A DNA stretch of 64,000 nt, taken from assembly GCA_050633465.1 (NCBI GenBank), contig JBOEGO010000016.1, positions 1-64,000 on the forward strand, written 5' to 3'. The first letter of the stretch is position 1. Each line of letters begins with the position of its first letter. A program made the translations under genes and the position numbers. Below, one piece after another: positions 50,818 through 60,048 of the stretch. The notes below the pieces were generated by a model, which worked only from the letters and a program-made list of their open reading frames with translations, was not told where the DNA came from and ran no database searches. The stretch is from UBA3069 sp050633465. GTDB taxonomy: Bacteria > Pseudomonadota > Alphaproteobacteria > Rhodobacterales > Rhodobacteraceae.

Positions 50818-52638
50818 TCATTGATTTTCCTGTTCATACCAGACATCGGGCATCCAGCCCGGTCTGTCCCCGTAAATGGGGGTGTTTTCGGGGTATTTCA
50901 ACGTGCTGCGATGCGCAATGCGATCAACGCGGCTGGTCCAGAACGGAATCACATAGCGCCCCGCCGTCAGCAGCCTGTCCAATGCGCGCACGGATGCGAT
51001 TTGTTGCTGCGCATCGGTTGTGTTCAGCATGGTGTCAATCATCGCATCCACCGCCGCGCTTTTGACACCCATCAGGTTGCGCGATCCAGGTTGGTCAGCC
51101 ACGTCGCTGCCCCAATACAGGCGTTGTTCATTGCCGGGACTAAGGGACAGATCACGGCGAAACGGCATCATAGCAAAGTCCTGCGCCGCCTCGCGGGCGG
51201 CATATTGCGCATTGTCCACCGTGCGCAGGGTCATATCAATGCCCAACCGTTGCAACGCGCGGCCATATATTTCGGCCACCGCCATGTTTTGGGTATCGCC
51301 CTGACGCAGCAGCAGATCAAAGGTGAACGGGCGCGACCGGGCATCAACCAGCTTGCCATCAACCACCCGCCAGCCGACCTGTTGCAACAGCGCCATAGCA
51401 CGGCGCAGGTCGCCGCGATTGCGCGCCGATGCATCACCCGCGGGCAGGCTGTAACCGTCAATTGCCCCGTTTGGCAGATCATCGAACGGGACCAGCAAGT
51501 CGCGCACAGCCCCCAGCGCAGGCCCGTCCCGCATCGCCAGTTCGGACCCGCCAAAGTAGGATGTGATGCGTGGCTGCCGCCCGCCGGTCATGGTGCCGTT
51601 GATATAGGGGAAATTGAACGCCAGCAGCATGGCCTCGCGCTCTTGCCATGTGTCAAACAGGTGCAGGCGCGAATTCATCACCAGCCCGGTCATGCCAGTG
51701 GGGCGCTGAAACGGAATTTCCGACTTTAATACCGCGCCAGAAGTGATTGAAGGGAAATTGAAATCCCGCTCCCATTCCTCGGCGTTGTCTTCGCGCCAGA
51801 CATCCAGAATGCCGGCCTTGAAGGCCTGAAACATCACCGATGAATCGGCAAAGAATTCGATTTTGATCTGATCCAGGTTATGCGTGCCACGGCGCAACGG
51901 CAGATCGTTGGCCCAGTAATCGGGGTTGCGCGTCATGGTGACATGGCGGCCCTGTTCGTAATCGCTGACCACATAGGCGCCCGCACCGATCGGAATGTCA
52001 TGCAGGGTAGAGGCGGCAAAATCCTTGCCCGCCCATTGCTCCTTTTTCAGAATGGGGCGCAGGCCCGCGATCATCGCCAGTTCGCGGTCATCGCCCTTGA
52101 ACGTCATACGCAGAGAGCGCGGGCCGGTTTGTTCGATGCTGGCCAGTTGTGCGGCAAACCCCAGATAACGCGGGTGCCCTTTGCTTCCCAATATTGTGTA
52201 GGACCAGATCACGTCCTCGACTGTGACGGGGCTGCCATCGGAAAAACGGGCCTCGGGGCGCAGTGTGAATTCCACCCATTTGCGGTCTGGCGGCACATCA
52301 ACCGATTCGGCCAACAAACCATATAGCGTGAAAGGTTCGTCCAATGACCGTTCCATCAGGCTGTCATAGCCCAGAAACCGCAATTGCCAGGGCGGGGTGC
52401 CCTTCAGGATGAACGGATTTAACGAATCAAACCCGCCGGTATTCCCCATAACCAGCCGCCCGCCCCTGGGCGCATCGGCCCTTGCGTATGGTAGCGACAC
52501 AAAATCCGGTGGAAGCGCAGGGTCACCATACATAGCTATGCCATGGCGCGGGTCGGCTTGGGCGTTAAAACCCATGCTGACAAGCAACATTGCGGCACCC
52601 GTCACCCCGCGTAAGGTGTGGAAAAACTGCGATCCCAT
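50818..52638 (-). CDS. Extracellular solute-binding protein family 5 (YejA-like)
   Basis: A 606-residue periplasmic protein with a signal peptide (residues about 1-28, cleavage after AQA) and the SBP_bac_5 fold: SDGSPVTVEDVIWSY, then GTGAYVV-like GIGAGAYVVSDYEQGR (approximate), and the YejA-type segment GRHVTMTRNPDYWAND. Members bind oligopeptides or microcin C-like compounds. No permease or ATPase genes are adjacent, so it is either an orphan or the ABC genes lie elsewhere. Confidence 0.88.
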   Translation of the reverse strand: MGSQFFHTLRGVTGAAMLLVSMGFNAQADPRHGIAMYGDPALPPDFVSLPYARADAPRGGRLVMGNTGGFDSLNPFILKGTPPWQLRFLGYDSLMERSLDEPFTLYGLLAESVDVPPDRKWVEFTLRPEARFSDGSPVTVEDVIWSYTILGSKGHPRYLGFAAQLASIEQTGPRSLRMTFKGDDRELAMIAGLRPILKKEQWAGKDFAASTLHDIPIGAGAYVVSDYEQGRHVTMTRNPDYWANDLPLRRGTHNLDQIKIEFFADSSVMFQAFKAGILDVWREDNAEEWERDFNFPSITSGAVLKSEIPFQRPTGMTGLVMNSRLHLFDTWQEREAMLLAFNFPYINGTMTGGRQPRITSYFGGSELAMRDGPALGAVRDLLVPFDDLPNGAIDGYSLPAGDASARNRGDLRRAMALLQQVGWRVVDGKLVDARSRPFTFDLLLRQGDTQNMAVAEIYGRALQRLGIDMTLRTVDNAQYAAREAAQDFAMMPFRRDLSLSPGNEQRLYWGSDVADQPGSRNLMGVKSAAVDAMIDTMLNTTDAQQQIASVRALDRLLTAGRYVIPFWTSRVDRIAHRSTLKYPENTPIYGDRPGWMPDVWYEQENQ

Positions 52639-52717
52639 ATTGGCAACAATCCTGCTCTGCCTATGTTTTATTGCCCCCTAGGTTACCGATGCTTTTACGT
52701 CTTATCAAACTTTTAGC

Positions 52718-52746
52718 TTGGACTCGGGCGGCAGATTGCTTATAAC
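52718..52746 (+). promoter_or_regulatory. Sigma70-type promoter of the probable sRNA
   Basis: TTGGAC (-35) at 52718-52723 and TATAAC (-10) at 52741-52746 are separated by exactly 17 bases. Each box differs from consensus at one or two positions. The predicted start is near 52753. Confidence 0.7.
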
Positions 52747-52752
52747 AAACTC

Positions 52753-52828
52753 ACTGCTCGATAGGTTTCTTGCCTGTATGAAACCTGCCTCAATAACTTG
52801 ACGCCCGCCTTGTGCGGGCGTTTTTTTT
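52753..52828 (+). ncRNA. Probable small RNA, about 76 nt
   Basis: After the promoter, AGGTTTC (52763-52769) and GAAACCT (52780-52786) form a perfect stem with a 10-base loop. A 14-base unpaired stretch follows. The terminator ACGCCCGC/GCGGGCGT has a 5-base loop (52801-52821) and an eight-T run to 52828. No + strand gene upstream needs this terminator. The layout (stem-loop, AU-rich single strand, terminator with long U tail) is that of Hfq-dependent sRNAs. No long enough open frame fits. I do not recognise a known family; targets are unknown. Confidence 0.65.
52801..52828 (+). terminator. Strong rho-independent terminator of the probable sRNA
   Basis: An 8-bp stem of ACGCCCGC with its complement and a 5-base loop is followed by a T run of eight (the first T pairs in the stem). 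Confidence 0.9.
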
Positions 52829-52988
52829 GGGGCCTTTCGCAGGGGGCGCAGGGGCATGGCGCAGGCACGGACCCGACGGTCACAGCAGCCGAATCGCCGC
52901 ACCGCCATTCAAAATTTTGCGCCAGTTCCCCTTTCTTTTGCAGGCGCAGCAATTACCTTGACCCTGAACAGAATATCAGGAGGGTGAA

Positions 52989-53762
52989 ATGTCACTCAAA
53001 GGTAAAACCGCAATCATTACCGGATCGACCTCGGGCATCGGGTTGGGTGTGGCGCATGAATTGGCGCGCCAGGGCGCGAACGTTGTGATCAACAGCTTTA
53101 GCAACACCGACGCAGACCATGCCATTGCAAAGGAAATAGCCGATTCATTCGGTGTGACCGCCACCTATATCCAGGCCGATATGTCAAAAGGCGACCAATG
53201 CCGCGCCCTGATCGAAAAGGCGGGCGGTTGCGATATTCTGGTGAACAACGCCGGCATCCAACATGTTGCGCCGATTGATGAATTTCCGGTTGAAAAATGG
53301 GATGCCATCATCGCGATCAATATGAATTCGGCCTTTCACACCACCGCTGCTGCCTTGCCGGTGATGCGTGAACGCGGCTGGGGGCGTGTGGTCAATATCG
53401 CCTCTGCGCACGGGCTGACGGCTTCGCCATTCAAAAGCGCCTATGTCACCGCCAAACACGGGGTTGTCGGCATGACCAAGGTGGTCGCGCTGGAAACCGC
53501 CAAAGAAGATATCACCGCCAATGCAATCTGCCCCGGTTATGTGTTGACCCCGCTGGTCGAGGCACAAATACCTGATACCGCTAAAAAATATGACATGACC
53601 GAGGAAGAGGCGATTGAAAAAGTGATCCTTGATCGCCAGCCCTCGCGCCAGTTCGCCACCGTTGAACAGATCGGCGGAACGGCAGTATTTTTGTGTTCCG
53701 ATGCCGCGGCGCAAATCACCGGCACCACCATCAGTGTCGATGGTGGCTGGACCGCGATGTAA
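52989..53762 (+). CDS. bdhA: D-3-hydroxybutyrate dehydrogenase
   Basis: A 257-residue short-chain dehydrogenase: GSTSGIGLGVA cofactor motif, LVNNAGIQHVAPI, catalytic SAHGLTASPFKSAYVTAKHG (Ser, Tyr and Lys in place) and CPGYVLTPLVEAQI. The QHVAPIDEFP and late RQFATVEQIG segments match bacterial 3-hydroxybutyrate dehydrogenases, which turn 3-hydroxybutyrate from polyhydroxybutyrate into acetoacetate. AGGAGGG before the ATG is ideal. The patatin gene overlaps it by one base (TAATG). Confidence 0.93.
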   Translation: MSLKGKTAIITGSTSGIGLGVAHELARQGANVVINSFSNTDADHAIAKEIADSFGVTATYIQADMSKGDQCRALIEKAGGCDILVNNAGIQHVAPIDEFPVEKWDAIIAINMNSAFHTTAAALPVMRERGWGRVVNIASAHGLTASPFKSAYVTAKHGVVGMTKVVALETAKEDITANAICPGYVLTPLVEAQIPDTAKKYDMTEEEAIEKVILDRQPSRQFATVEQIGGTAVFLCSDAAAQITGTTISVDGGWTAM

Positions 53763-54820
53763 TGGCAAAATCCAAAACCAAGCGCATCAATGTCGCGCTT
53801 CAGGGTGGGGGCGCGCATGGCGCCTTTACCTGGGGTGTGCTGGACAGATTTCTGGACGAGGAAAATCTGGAAATTGACGGAATTTCAGGGACTTCGGCGG
53901 GGGCGTTAAACGGGGCGGCCTATAAATCGGGGTGGCTGGATGGCGGGCGTGAAGGGGCGCGCAGCAATCTGGACTGGTTGTGGAATCGCATGGGGGCCTT
54001 GCGGGATTTGCACGGGATGCCGTGGCTGTCCAATATGACTGCGGCCTTTACGCCCAGCCCGGCCATGACATCGGCCACATTGGATTATTCCTTACCTTAC
54101 GCGATGTTAGACGCCACTTCTCGTGTGGTTTCGCCCTATGCGATGGGGCCGTTTTACAAAAATCCGCTGGTGGATGTCGCCGAGGAGTTCCGCTTTGATA
54201 AGGTTTGCTCGCATGACGGGCCGCGCCTGTATATCGGGGCGACAAACGTGCGCAGCGGCAAGATTCGTGTGTTTACCCACGATGAAATCACGCCCGACGC
54301 ATTGCTGGCATCTGCCTGCCTGCCCGAAATGTTTCAAGCCATCGAAATCTATGACCCCGCAACAGAGCGCAAAGAGGCATACTGGGATGGTGGATATAGC
54401 GGTAACCCTGCGTTGTTTCCCTTGTTTGGCAAGAGCTTACCCGACGACATTATAGTGGTGAATATCAACCCTATTCACCGCGAAGATTTGCCCGTGACAC
54501 CGCAACAGATTGCAAACAGGGTGAATGAAATCAGCTTTAATTCGTCGCTTTTGCGCGAATTACGCGCCATCGCCTTTGTCCAGCGGTTGATTGATGATGG
54601 CAAGGTGACCAAGGGTGCGATGAAGCGCGTGAACGTGCATATGGTGGCGGATGACGCATTGATGAATGCGCTGTCGGTGGCGACAAAACTGTTGCCGCAA
54701 CCCGCCCTGTTGCTTCAGCTCAAGCAAAAGGGCCGCGATGCCGCTGATAGGTTTCTGGCACAGAACTGGGATGCGCTGAACAGCCGCAGCACCGTCGATC
54801 TGGCCGAGATGTTGAATTAA
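53762..54820 (+). CDS. Patatin-like phospholipase family protein
   Basis: A 352-residue cytoplasmic hydrolase with the patatin signs: oxyanion loop LQGGGAHGAF, nucleophile elbow GTSAG (Ser near residue 46) and catalytic Asp in DGGYSGNP. No signal peptide. It starts on the last base of the bdhA stop, so the two are coupled. Linked to 3-hydroxybutyrate use, it could act on polyhydroxybutyrate granules or on lipids; the first is inference from context. Confidence 0.9.
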   Translation: MAKSKTKRINVALQGGGAHGAFTWGVLDRFLDEENLEIDGISGTSAGALNGAAYKSGWLDGGREGARSNLDWLWNRMGALRDLHGMPWLSNMTAAFTPSPAMTSATLDYSLPYAMLDATSRVVSPYAMGPFYKNPLVDVAEEFRFDKVCSHDGPRLYIGATNVRSGKIRVFTHDEITPDALLASACLPEMFQAIEIYDPATERKEAYWDGGYSGNPALFPLFGKSLPDDIIVVNINPIHREDLPVTPQQIANRVNEISFNSSLLRELRAIAFVQRLIDDGKVTKGAMKRVNVHMVADDALMNALSVATKLLPQPALLLQLKQKGRDAADRFLAQNWDALNSRSTVDLAEMLN

Positions 54821-54850
54821 CCCCGGCCAGACCTGTTTTAAATCAGCGGT

Positions 54851-56476
54851 TTACCTTGCGGCTGTGGTTGCGCGGGCTGGCTGTCCGATGTCGTGCTGGG
54901 TCAGCACATCCATCAGTTTTTGCCGCGCAGCCTGCGCGCAGGACATCAATTGACCGTCATAGGTCATCTGCTGCACCGTGCCTGCACCCGTATCCTTGGT
55001 CGCCCGCCAGTCGCTGTCCAGATGGTCGGGCAGGTGGGCCTTGGCCACGTCATTGCCGCGGAAAATGCGCAAAACGGGGTGGATAAACGGATCGGCATGA
55101 TCGCCCCGCAGTGTATTTTCGCGCTTTACATGCATTGGGCTGTCGCCGAAATCGCCAAATTCCATCAACAGAACCAACAGACCCTGCGCCCGCAAATCAT
55201 CCTGTTCGCGCAGCCAGGCGATTGGCACCCCTTTCAACCGCTTGCCCGCATCCGTGCCCGACAGGATGATCGCATCACACATGAAACCGGGCTGCAAAAA
55301 CAGCGTGGCATTGGTGGAAAACCGGTCGATCAATGTGTCGGCCAGGGCCTCGCGCTGCATCGGCACGCTGTCCGAGGGAATCGGGGTAACCCCCTGACGA
55401 GCAGCGATAAAATCGACCAGACATTCCACGTTATGGCGGAACCCGTGTACAAAACCCGACATGGTTTTTTTGAAATCGCGACATTGCATGATGGTGCCGG
55501 CAAAATACAGACCCTCGGTGTTTTCGCTTTCCCATTGGGATGTCATGGCGGGGAATTTATCCATATGGCGCAGGGCAGGGCGGATTGCCGCGTCGAAAAT
55601 GGATGCATCAAACCGGAACCCTGTGCAGGCGATGACCCTGTCGTAATCCAGCACGATTTCATGGCCCTCGGCGGCGGTCATATCGGCTGTGACCCGCAGC
55701 GACCCGTCAGGATTGCGCTCCACCCGTTTGATCGCCGCATCAATCACCGCATTTTGTGATTTCAGCTGATAGGTATCCAGAAAGTTGTTGTTTACCGCCC
55801 GCAAATGCCCGACGAAATGCGTATTCCATGCCAGTTTCAACGGGTTGGGTGACATCACATGGATCGCCTGAGCGTGTTCGATCAGCGCATCGGCGGTTTC
55901 AAATGCCGAATTGCCCTTGCCCACCACAAGCACACGTTTGTCATCGAATTGCGCGCCGTCGGTGTCGAAATCCGCATATTGATCGACCAGATCCCAGCCT
56001 TGGATTTCGGGATCCCATGTGCGCGAAACGCCTGTGGCCACGATGACACTGCGGGCCTTCCATGCGGTGCCATCGGCGCATTCCAATGTGAACAGATCAT
56101 CGGTTTTCGAAATGCGTGTGACTTCGCATCCTTCGGTAATCCGATCCCCCAACAGGGTCGCGAATTGCATTAAGTATTCAACGTAAACATCTGCATTCGG
56201 GAAGTATTTTTTGCTGACATCAGGGAAAAGAACCCCGTCATCATTCAACAGGCTGTTCCAGTCATAGCGCAGTTTGGTTTCCGGATCAGTCAGGCCTGTG
56301 TGCACTTTGTTAATGGAAATCAGGGTGCGGTGGCGCGGAAACTGGCGAAAAAACTGGCCAACCTGACCGCGTTCCAGCAGGCGGACATTCATTCCCATCC
56401 CCGCCATTTTATACCCGGCCTGAAGCCCGGCCGGCCCTGCGCCAATGATACAGCAATCCAGAATCGTTTCAGTCAT
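54851..56476 (-). CDS. FAD-dependent oxidoreductase of the flavin monooxygenase/FOXRED2-like type
   Basis: A 541-residue two-dinucleotide-fold flavoprotein: FAD motif CCIIGAGPAGLQAGYKMAG at the N-terminus, second nucleotide motif VLVVGKGNSAFETADAL near residue 185, and VIACTGFRFD near residue 285. The C-terminal 150 residues are outside the common monooxygenase core. The substrate is unknown. It is convergent with the patatin gene, 30 bp away. Confidence 0.83.
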   Translation of the reverse strand: MTETILDCCIIGAGPAGLQAGYKMAGMGMNVRLLERGQVGQFFRQFPRHRTLISINKVHTGLTDPETKLRYDWNSLLNDDGVLFPDVSKKYFPNADVYVEYLMQFATLLGDRITEGCEVTRISKTDDLFTLECADGTAWKARSVIVATGVSRTWDPEIQGWDLVDQYADFDTDGAQFDDKRVLVVGKGNSAFETADALIEHAQAIHVMSPNPLKLAWNTHFVGHLRAVNNNFLDTYQLKSQNAVIDAAIKRVERNPDGSLRVTADMTAAEGHEIVLDYDRVIACTGFRFDASIFDAAIRPALRHMDKFPAMTSQWESENTEGLYFAGTIMQCRDFKKTMSGFVHGFRHNVECLVDFIAARQGVTPIPSDSVPMQREALADTLIDRFSTNATLFLQPGFMCDAIILSGTDAGKRLKGVPIAWLREQDDLRAQGLLVLLMEFGDFGDSPMHVKRENTLRGDHADPFIHPVLRIFRGNDVAKAHLPDHLDSDWRATKDTGAGTVQQMTYDGQLMSCAQAARQKLMDVLTQHDIGQPARATTAAR

Positions 56477-56601
56477 ATATGTTATCCCTGCTTTTCAACC
56501 GATGGTTAATAAACACTTATACTGCCTAGAGTTGTCTGGGAAGGCCGGGCTATCGCTTTTGTATGGGGATTATTGTCGCGGTGTTTTTGCAGTGCAGCGG
56601 A

Positions 56602-57279
56602 TCAGCCGGGGACTGTCGGATTTTTCTGATTGGGATAGACCAGACCGGCCGAGATCACCAATTTCGCCGCGTCCTCAACCGACATATCCAGTTCGATCAC
56701 GTCTTCGACTGGGAAATACAGCAAAAACCCTGATGTCGGGTTCGGCGTGGTTGGCACAAACACCGAAAGCAACCGCCCGCCGGTTTCGGCGCGCCGCGCG
56801 ATTTCGCCCTTGGCCTCGGTTGATACAAACCCGATGGCCCAGATGCCTTTGCGCGGGTATTGGATCAAACAGGCCTTTTCGAAACTGCGATCGGACTGGG
56901 CAAACACGGTTTCCGCGATCTGTTTCACACCGGAATATATCGAACGCACGATCGGCATCCGGTTGACCAGACTTTCGGCGAAACGGATCAAAGAGCGGCC
57001 CAGCAACCCGCGTGCCAGCCAGCCAACCAAAATGGTGAATACCAAAAAGATGATCAGCCCGACGCCGCGCAGATTGATCCCGATATACTGTTCCGGTTGA
57101 AACCGGTGCGGCACCAATGGCAAAACGACGCCATCGACCCATCCGACAATGCTCCAGATCAACCAGATGGTTAGGCCAACCGGCGCGATCACCACAATTC
57201 CGGTTAGGAAACTGGAGCGCAGGCGGGCAAAAATCCCAGGTCTGCGTGGTGGTGGCATATCGGGAAATGGCGTTGTCAT
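56602..57279 (-). CDS. DUF502 family membrane protein
   Basis: A 225-residue protein with two N-terminal membrane helices (about residues 22-50 and 72-95) and a cytoplasmic domain with the DUF502 signs RMPIVRSIYSGVKQIAETVF and VFVPTTPNPTSGFLLYFP. The family is conserved in alphaproteobacteria and plants, where a relative is linked to ER/chloroplast trafficking; the bacterial role is unknown. Confidence 0.9.
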   Translation of the reverse strand: MTTPFPDMPPPRRPGIFARLRSSFLTGIVVIAPVGLTIWLIWSIVGWVDGVVLPLVPHRFQPEQYIGINLRGVGLIIFLVFTILVGWLARGLLGRSLIRFAESLVNRMPIVRSIYSGVKQIAETVFAQSDRSFEKACLIQYPRKGIWAIGFVSTEAKGEIARRAETGGRLLSVFVPTTPNPTSGFLLYFPVEDVIELDMSVEDAAKLVISAGLVYPNQKNPTVPG

Positions 57280-57386
57280 ATGCGGGTCAACTCGGGCTTG
57301 GGATGATCGGAAAATTCCATCGCCATGTTAGTTAGGCATTTTGCCACCACGTCACAATGGCATTCACGGCGCAACCCGTGCTGAAT

Positions 57387-58301
57387 TTAACGATTGGTGC
57401 ATAGTTGCTGTGCAATTTCAGCGGCCAAACGGGCATTGTTCAGAACCAGGCCGATGTTTGCATCCAGCGACCTGCCGCCTGTCAGGTCGTAAATACGTTT
57501 TAACAAGAAGGGGGTCACCTCTTTTCCGGTGATGCCCATTTCATCGGCATCGCGGGTGGCCTGTGCAATCACAGGTGCCATTTCGCCTGCCGGAATTTCC
57601 ACGGCCCGCGGGATCGGATTGGCGACCAATTGCCCGCCGGGGATATTCATCTGGCGGCGCAAACGATGCGCACGGGCAATTTGTTCGGAACTGTCCATAC
57701 GCAACGGTGCCTTGATTTCAGAGGTGGCGGACCAGAAGGCAGGCAGGCTGTCCTGACCCAAGGCGATGACAGGAACACCAAGAGTTTCAAGAGCTTCCAT
57801 GGTTTTGTTAAGGTCAAGTATTGCTTTGGCCCCCGCCGCCACCACAGTGACAGGGGTTTGTGCCAACTCTTGTAGGTCGGCAGAAATATCGAACGATTGT
57901 TCGGCCCCTTTGTGAACCCCGCCGATGCCGCCGGTGGCAAAGACTTCAATCCCGGCCAGATGCGCCGCAATCATGGTGGATGCCACAGTGGTCGCCCCCG
58001 TGCCGCCCTGCGCCATGCAGGCCGCCAGATCGGCGCGCGACAGTTTGGCAACGCCTTTGGCCTGCGCCAGTTTTTCCAGCTGTGTATCGGTCAGGCCGAC
58101 ATGCAGCACCCCGTCCAGCACGGCGATGGTGGCGGGGGTTGCGCCCGCATCACGCACGGTCTGTTCCACCGCGCGGGCGGTTTTCAGGTTGTCGGGGTAG
58201 GGCATGCCATGGGTGATGATTGTGCTTTCCAACGCGACCACAGGGCGGTTTTCTGCCAGTGCAGCGGCAACATCGGGCGAGGGGGTGTAAGGGGCGGTCA
58301 T
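57387..58301 (-). CDS. psuG: Pseudouridine-5'-phosphate glycosidase
   Basis: A 304-residue enzyme that cleaves pseudouridine 5'-phosphate to uracil and ribose 5-phosphate. Family motifs are ALESTIITHGMPYP, GGTGATTVASTMIAAHLAGI, FATGGIGGVHKG (metal and substrate region) and KEVTPFLLKRI. It overlaps psuK by 4 bp (58301-58298), and the kinase gene comes first. Confidence 0.95.
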   Translation of the reverse strand: MTAPYTPSPDVAAALAENRPVVALESTIITHGMPYPDNLKTARAVEQTVRDAGATPATIAVLDGVLHVGLTDTQLEKLAQAKGVAKLSRADLAACMAQGGTGATTVASTMIAAHLAGIEVFATGGIGGVHKGAEQSFDISADLQELAQTPVTVVAAGAKAILDLNKTMEALETLGVPVIALGQDSLPAFWSATSEIKAPLRMDSSEQIARAHRLRRQMNIPGGQLVANPIPRAVEIPAGEMAPVIAQATRDADEMGITGKEVTPFLLKRIYDLTGGRSLDANIGLVLNNARLAAEIAQQLCTNR

Positions 58302-59182
58302 AGTGTTTCTCCTGCCACATAGTTCGCAGCGGTTTGTAATGCGGTTTCAAGAGCCTGGGCGCGGTCCTGACCTGAGATTTCGGCGGCAATATGCGCTGCC
58401 ATAAAGGTGTCGCCTGCGCCGGTTACGCGGGCCTCGCGCACCGCTGGCGGGTTCATGGTCAGCAGGGGCTGGCCCTGGCTGCCATCACAAACCGCCAGCG
58501 CTCCGTCAGTGACCAGCACCCGTTTTGCGCCGCGCTCCAGCAGGGCACGGGCCGCTGTCGGCGCGTCGGAAAAGGTTGCGGTGGCCAGCAGGCCCGCCTC
58601 TTCCAGATTGACGTATAGGGTGGCATTGGGGTGGGCCATCAGGGGCACGATGCGTTCGGCCTTGCCCGGGCTGGCGGGCACCACGCGCAGGTCGGCGCGG
58701 GTGAATGCGGGTGCGGTTGCAATGCGGGTCAGCAAATCGCGGGTCAGGTTGCCATCAATACAGATCACACCGCGATAGGGGTGCTCGTCCGAGCCCAGAC
58801 TGCCGTTCAAAAGCGGGGCGATGATCGCCTTTCCGGCGGCTTCCAATGAATGGGCATCGGCGATGGCGGCGATCAACCCGTTTTCGCCCTCGATCGCCAT
58901 ATAGCGGTCAGTGGGAAAATCGGCATGGCGCAAAGCAAGATCAGCTTTGACGCCCAAGTCATTGCATGCACGTATTAATTCATCACCTTCGGCGTCCAGC
59001 CCGATGGCCGTCAGAACCGAAGGGCGCAGATTTTCGCGCACCAAAGCCATGGCGATATTCATCGCCACGCCACCGGGCAGGCGGGTGATATGACCGGGCA
59101 CATCATTGCCCAGCCGCATCGCCCGTTCGGCGCGGCCGATCACATCCCACAGGACGCTTCCGATACATAGAATCTGTGTCAT
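58298..59182 (-). CDS. psuK: PfkB-family pseudouridine kinase
   Basis: A 294-residue ribokinase-type enzyme: LPGGVAMNIAMAL near the N-terminus and the C-terminal signature RVTGAGDTFMAAH with the catalytic Asp. Paired with psuG it should phosphorylate pseudouridine. Start 59182 is chosen because upstream in-frame codons run into the neighbouring DUF4198 gene region. Confidence 0.93.
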   Translation of the reverse strand: MTQILCIGSVLWDVIGRAERAMRLGNDVPGHITRLPGGVAMNIAMALVRENLRPSVLTAIGLDAEGDELIRACNDLGVKADLALRHADFPTDRYMAIEGENGLIAAIADAHSLEAAGKAIIAPLLNGSLGSDEHPYRGVICIDGNLTRDLLTRIATAPAFTRADLRVVPASPGKAERIVPLMAHPNATLYVNLEEAGLLATATFSDAPTAARALLERGAKRVLVTDGALAVCDGSQGQPLLTMNPPAVREARVTGAGDTFMAAHIAAEISGQDRAQALETALQTAANYVAGETL

Positions 59183-59223
59183 GGCGCATGTCTGCCCGAC
59201 ATGGGTAACACGCGCAAGCGGCG

Positions 59224-60048
59224 CTATTGCGGAACCTGAAAAGTCAGCGCGGCCCAATGGGTTTCCCAGATTGCGCCGGTCAGCTTGGCCAGCGCGGGAT
59301 CAGGGCGGCGCAGCACCACGGAATCCAGCAGATATGTGTGGCCCGCAGTGACCGGAACGGTGACCACACCAGCCGCATCGGTGCGCAGGCGGGTGACAGT
59401 GACGGATTTGTCGGGGGCGCGGGCGAACACCTCGACCTGAGTCAGGTCGCGGGGGCCGCCTTGATACAGAAGCACGGCCCGAAACCCGCCTGACATATCA
59501 TTGGTATAGGGGTTGGTCAGGGCCACAAATTCGGTTTCCAGCCCCAATTCGCGGTCCGTGCCTTTTGCATCAGCTACGCCCAGCAAGGCCTTGGAATGGC
59601 GCCAGTATACCTCTTTGAAATCCGCGAGAGGCAGGGTGTTGGTCTGATGGAACATCGCAATGCCGGGAATGTCGCGCGCCAGATCCTTGTGATTGGCAAA
59701 GGACATGAATTTCTCCCATGTCTTATAGCGCACGGTGGAATGGGTCGACGCATAGGCCAGCACCGCCAATCCTGCATCCGGTGCGGTGGTTTGCACCGCT
59801 GGTATATCGCCTGCGCGCCCCTGCAGCGGCGTCACGCCATCGCCTGTCACCATGTCGAACCGGGTCATGCGCCGGTCCAGCCAGCTGAGTTCGACCCCGT
59901 CGAAATCCTCGCCGTTTTTCAGGCTGACAACCAGATCATCGGCAGGTTCCATTTGCCATTTGTCGGTATCAAGCCATACTTCATGGGCAAGCGCGCCAAA
60001 AGGCGTCAGGAAAAGGGCGAGGGGAAGAATGCGCAACACATGTTTCAT
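59224..60048 (-). CDS. DUF4198-type periplasmic protein
   Basis: A 274-residue secreted protein: signal peptide KHVLRILPLALFLTPFGALA, then mature start HEVWLDTDKW with the His at position 1-2 that is usual in this family. The fold is beta-rich. DUF4198 (NikM-like) proteins accompany metal transport systems. Its ATG (60048-60046) interlocks with the start of the divergent HupE/UreJ gene. No Shine-Dalgarno sequence is seen before it. It may be co-transcribed with psuK, 41 bp downstream. Confidence 0.8.
   Translation of the reverse strand: MKHVLRILPLALFLTPFGALAHEVWLDTDKWQMEPADDLVVSLKNGEDFDGVELSWLDRRMTRFDMVTGDGVTPLQGRAGDIPAVQTTAPDAGLAVLAYASTHSTVRYKTWEKFMSFANHKDLARDIPGIAMFHQTNTLPLADFKEVYWRHSKALLGVADAKGTDRELGLETEFVALTNPYTNDMSGGFRAVLLYQGGPRDLTQVEVFARAPDKSVTVTRLRTDAAGVVTVPVTAGHTYLLDSVVLRRPDPALAKLTGAIWETHWAALTFQVPQ

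Larger units (their letters stand above)
52639..52988. other. Intergenic region holding a probable sRNA gene
   Basis: No protein gene was found here. The left part must hold the leftward promoter of the solute-binding protein, and the right part the bdhA upstream region (AGGAGGG before its ATG). The centre holds the promoter, stem-loop and terminator described as an sRNA. Confidence 0.6.

Noticed and set aside
50644..51729. 361-residue + strand frame
   Set aside because: Antisense to the solute-binding protein and entericidin genes, both of which have good starts and family motifs.
52739..52952. Short - strand frames across the sRNA candidate
   Set aside because: They cross the terminator stem, have no ribosome binding site and random composition.
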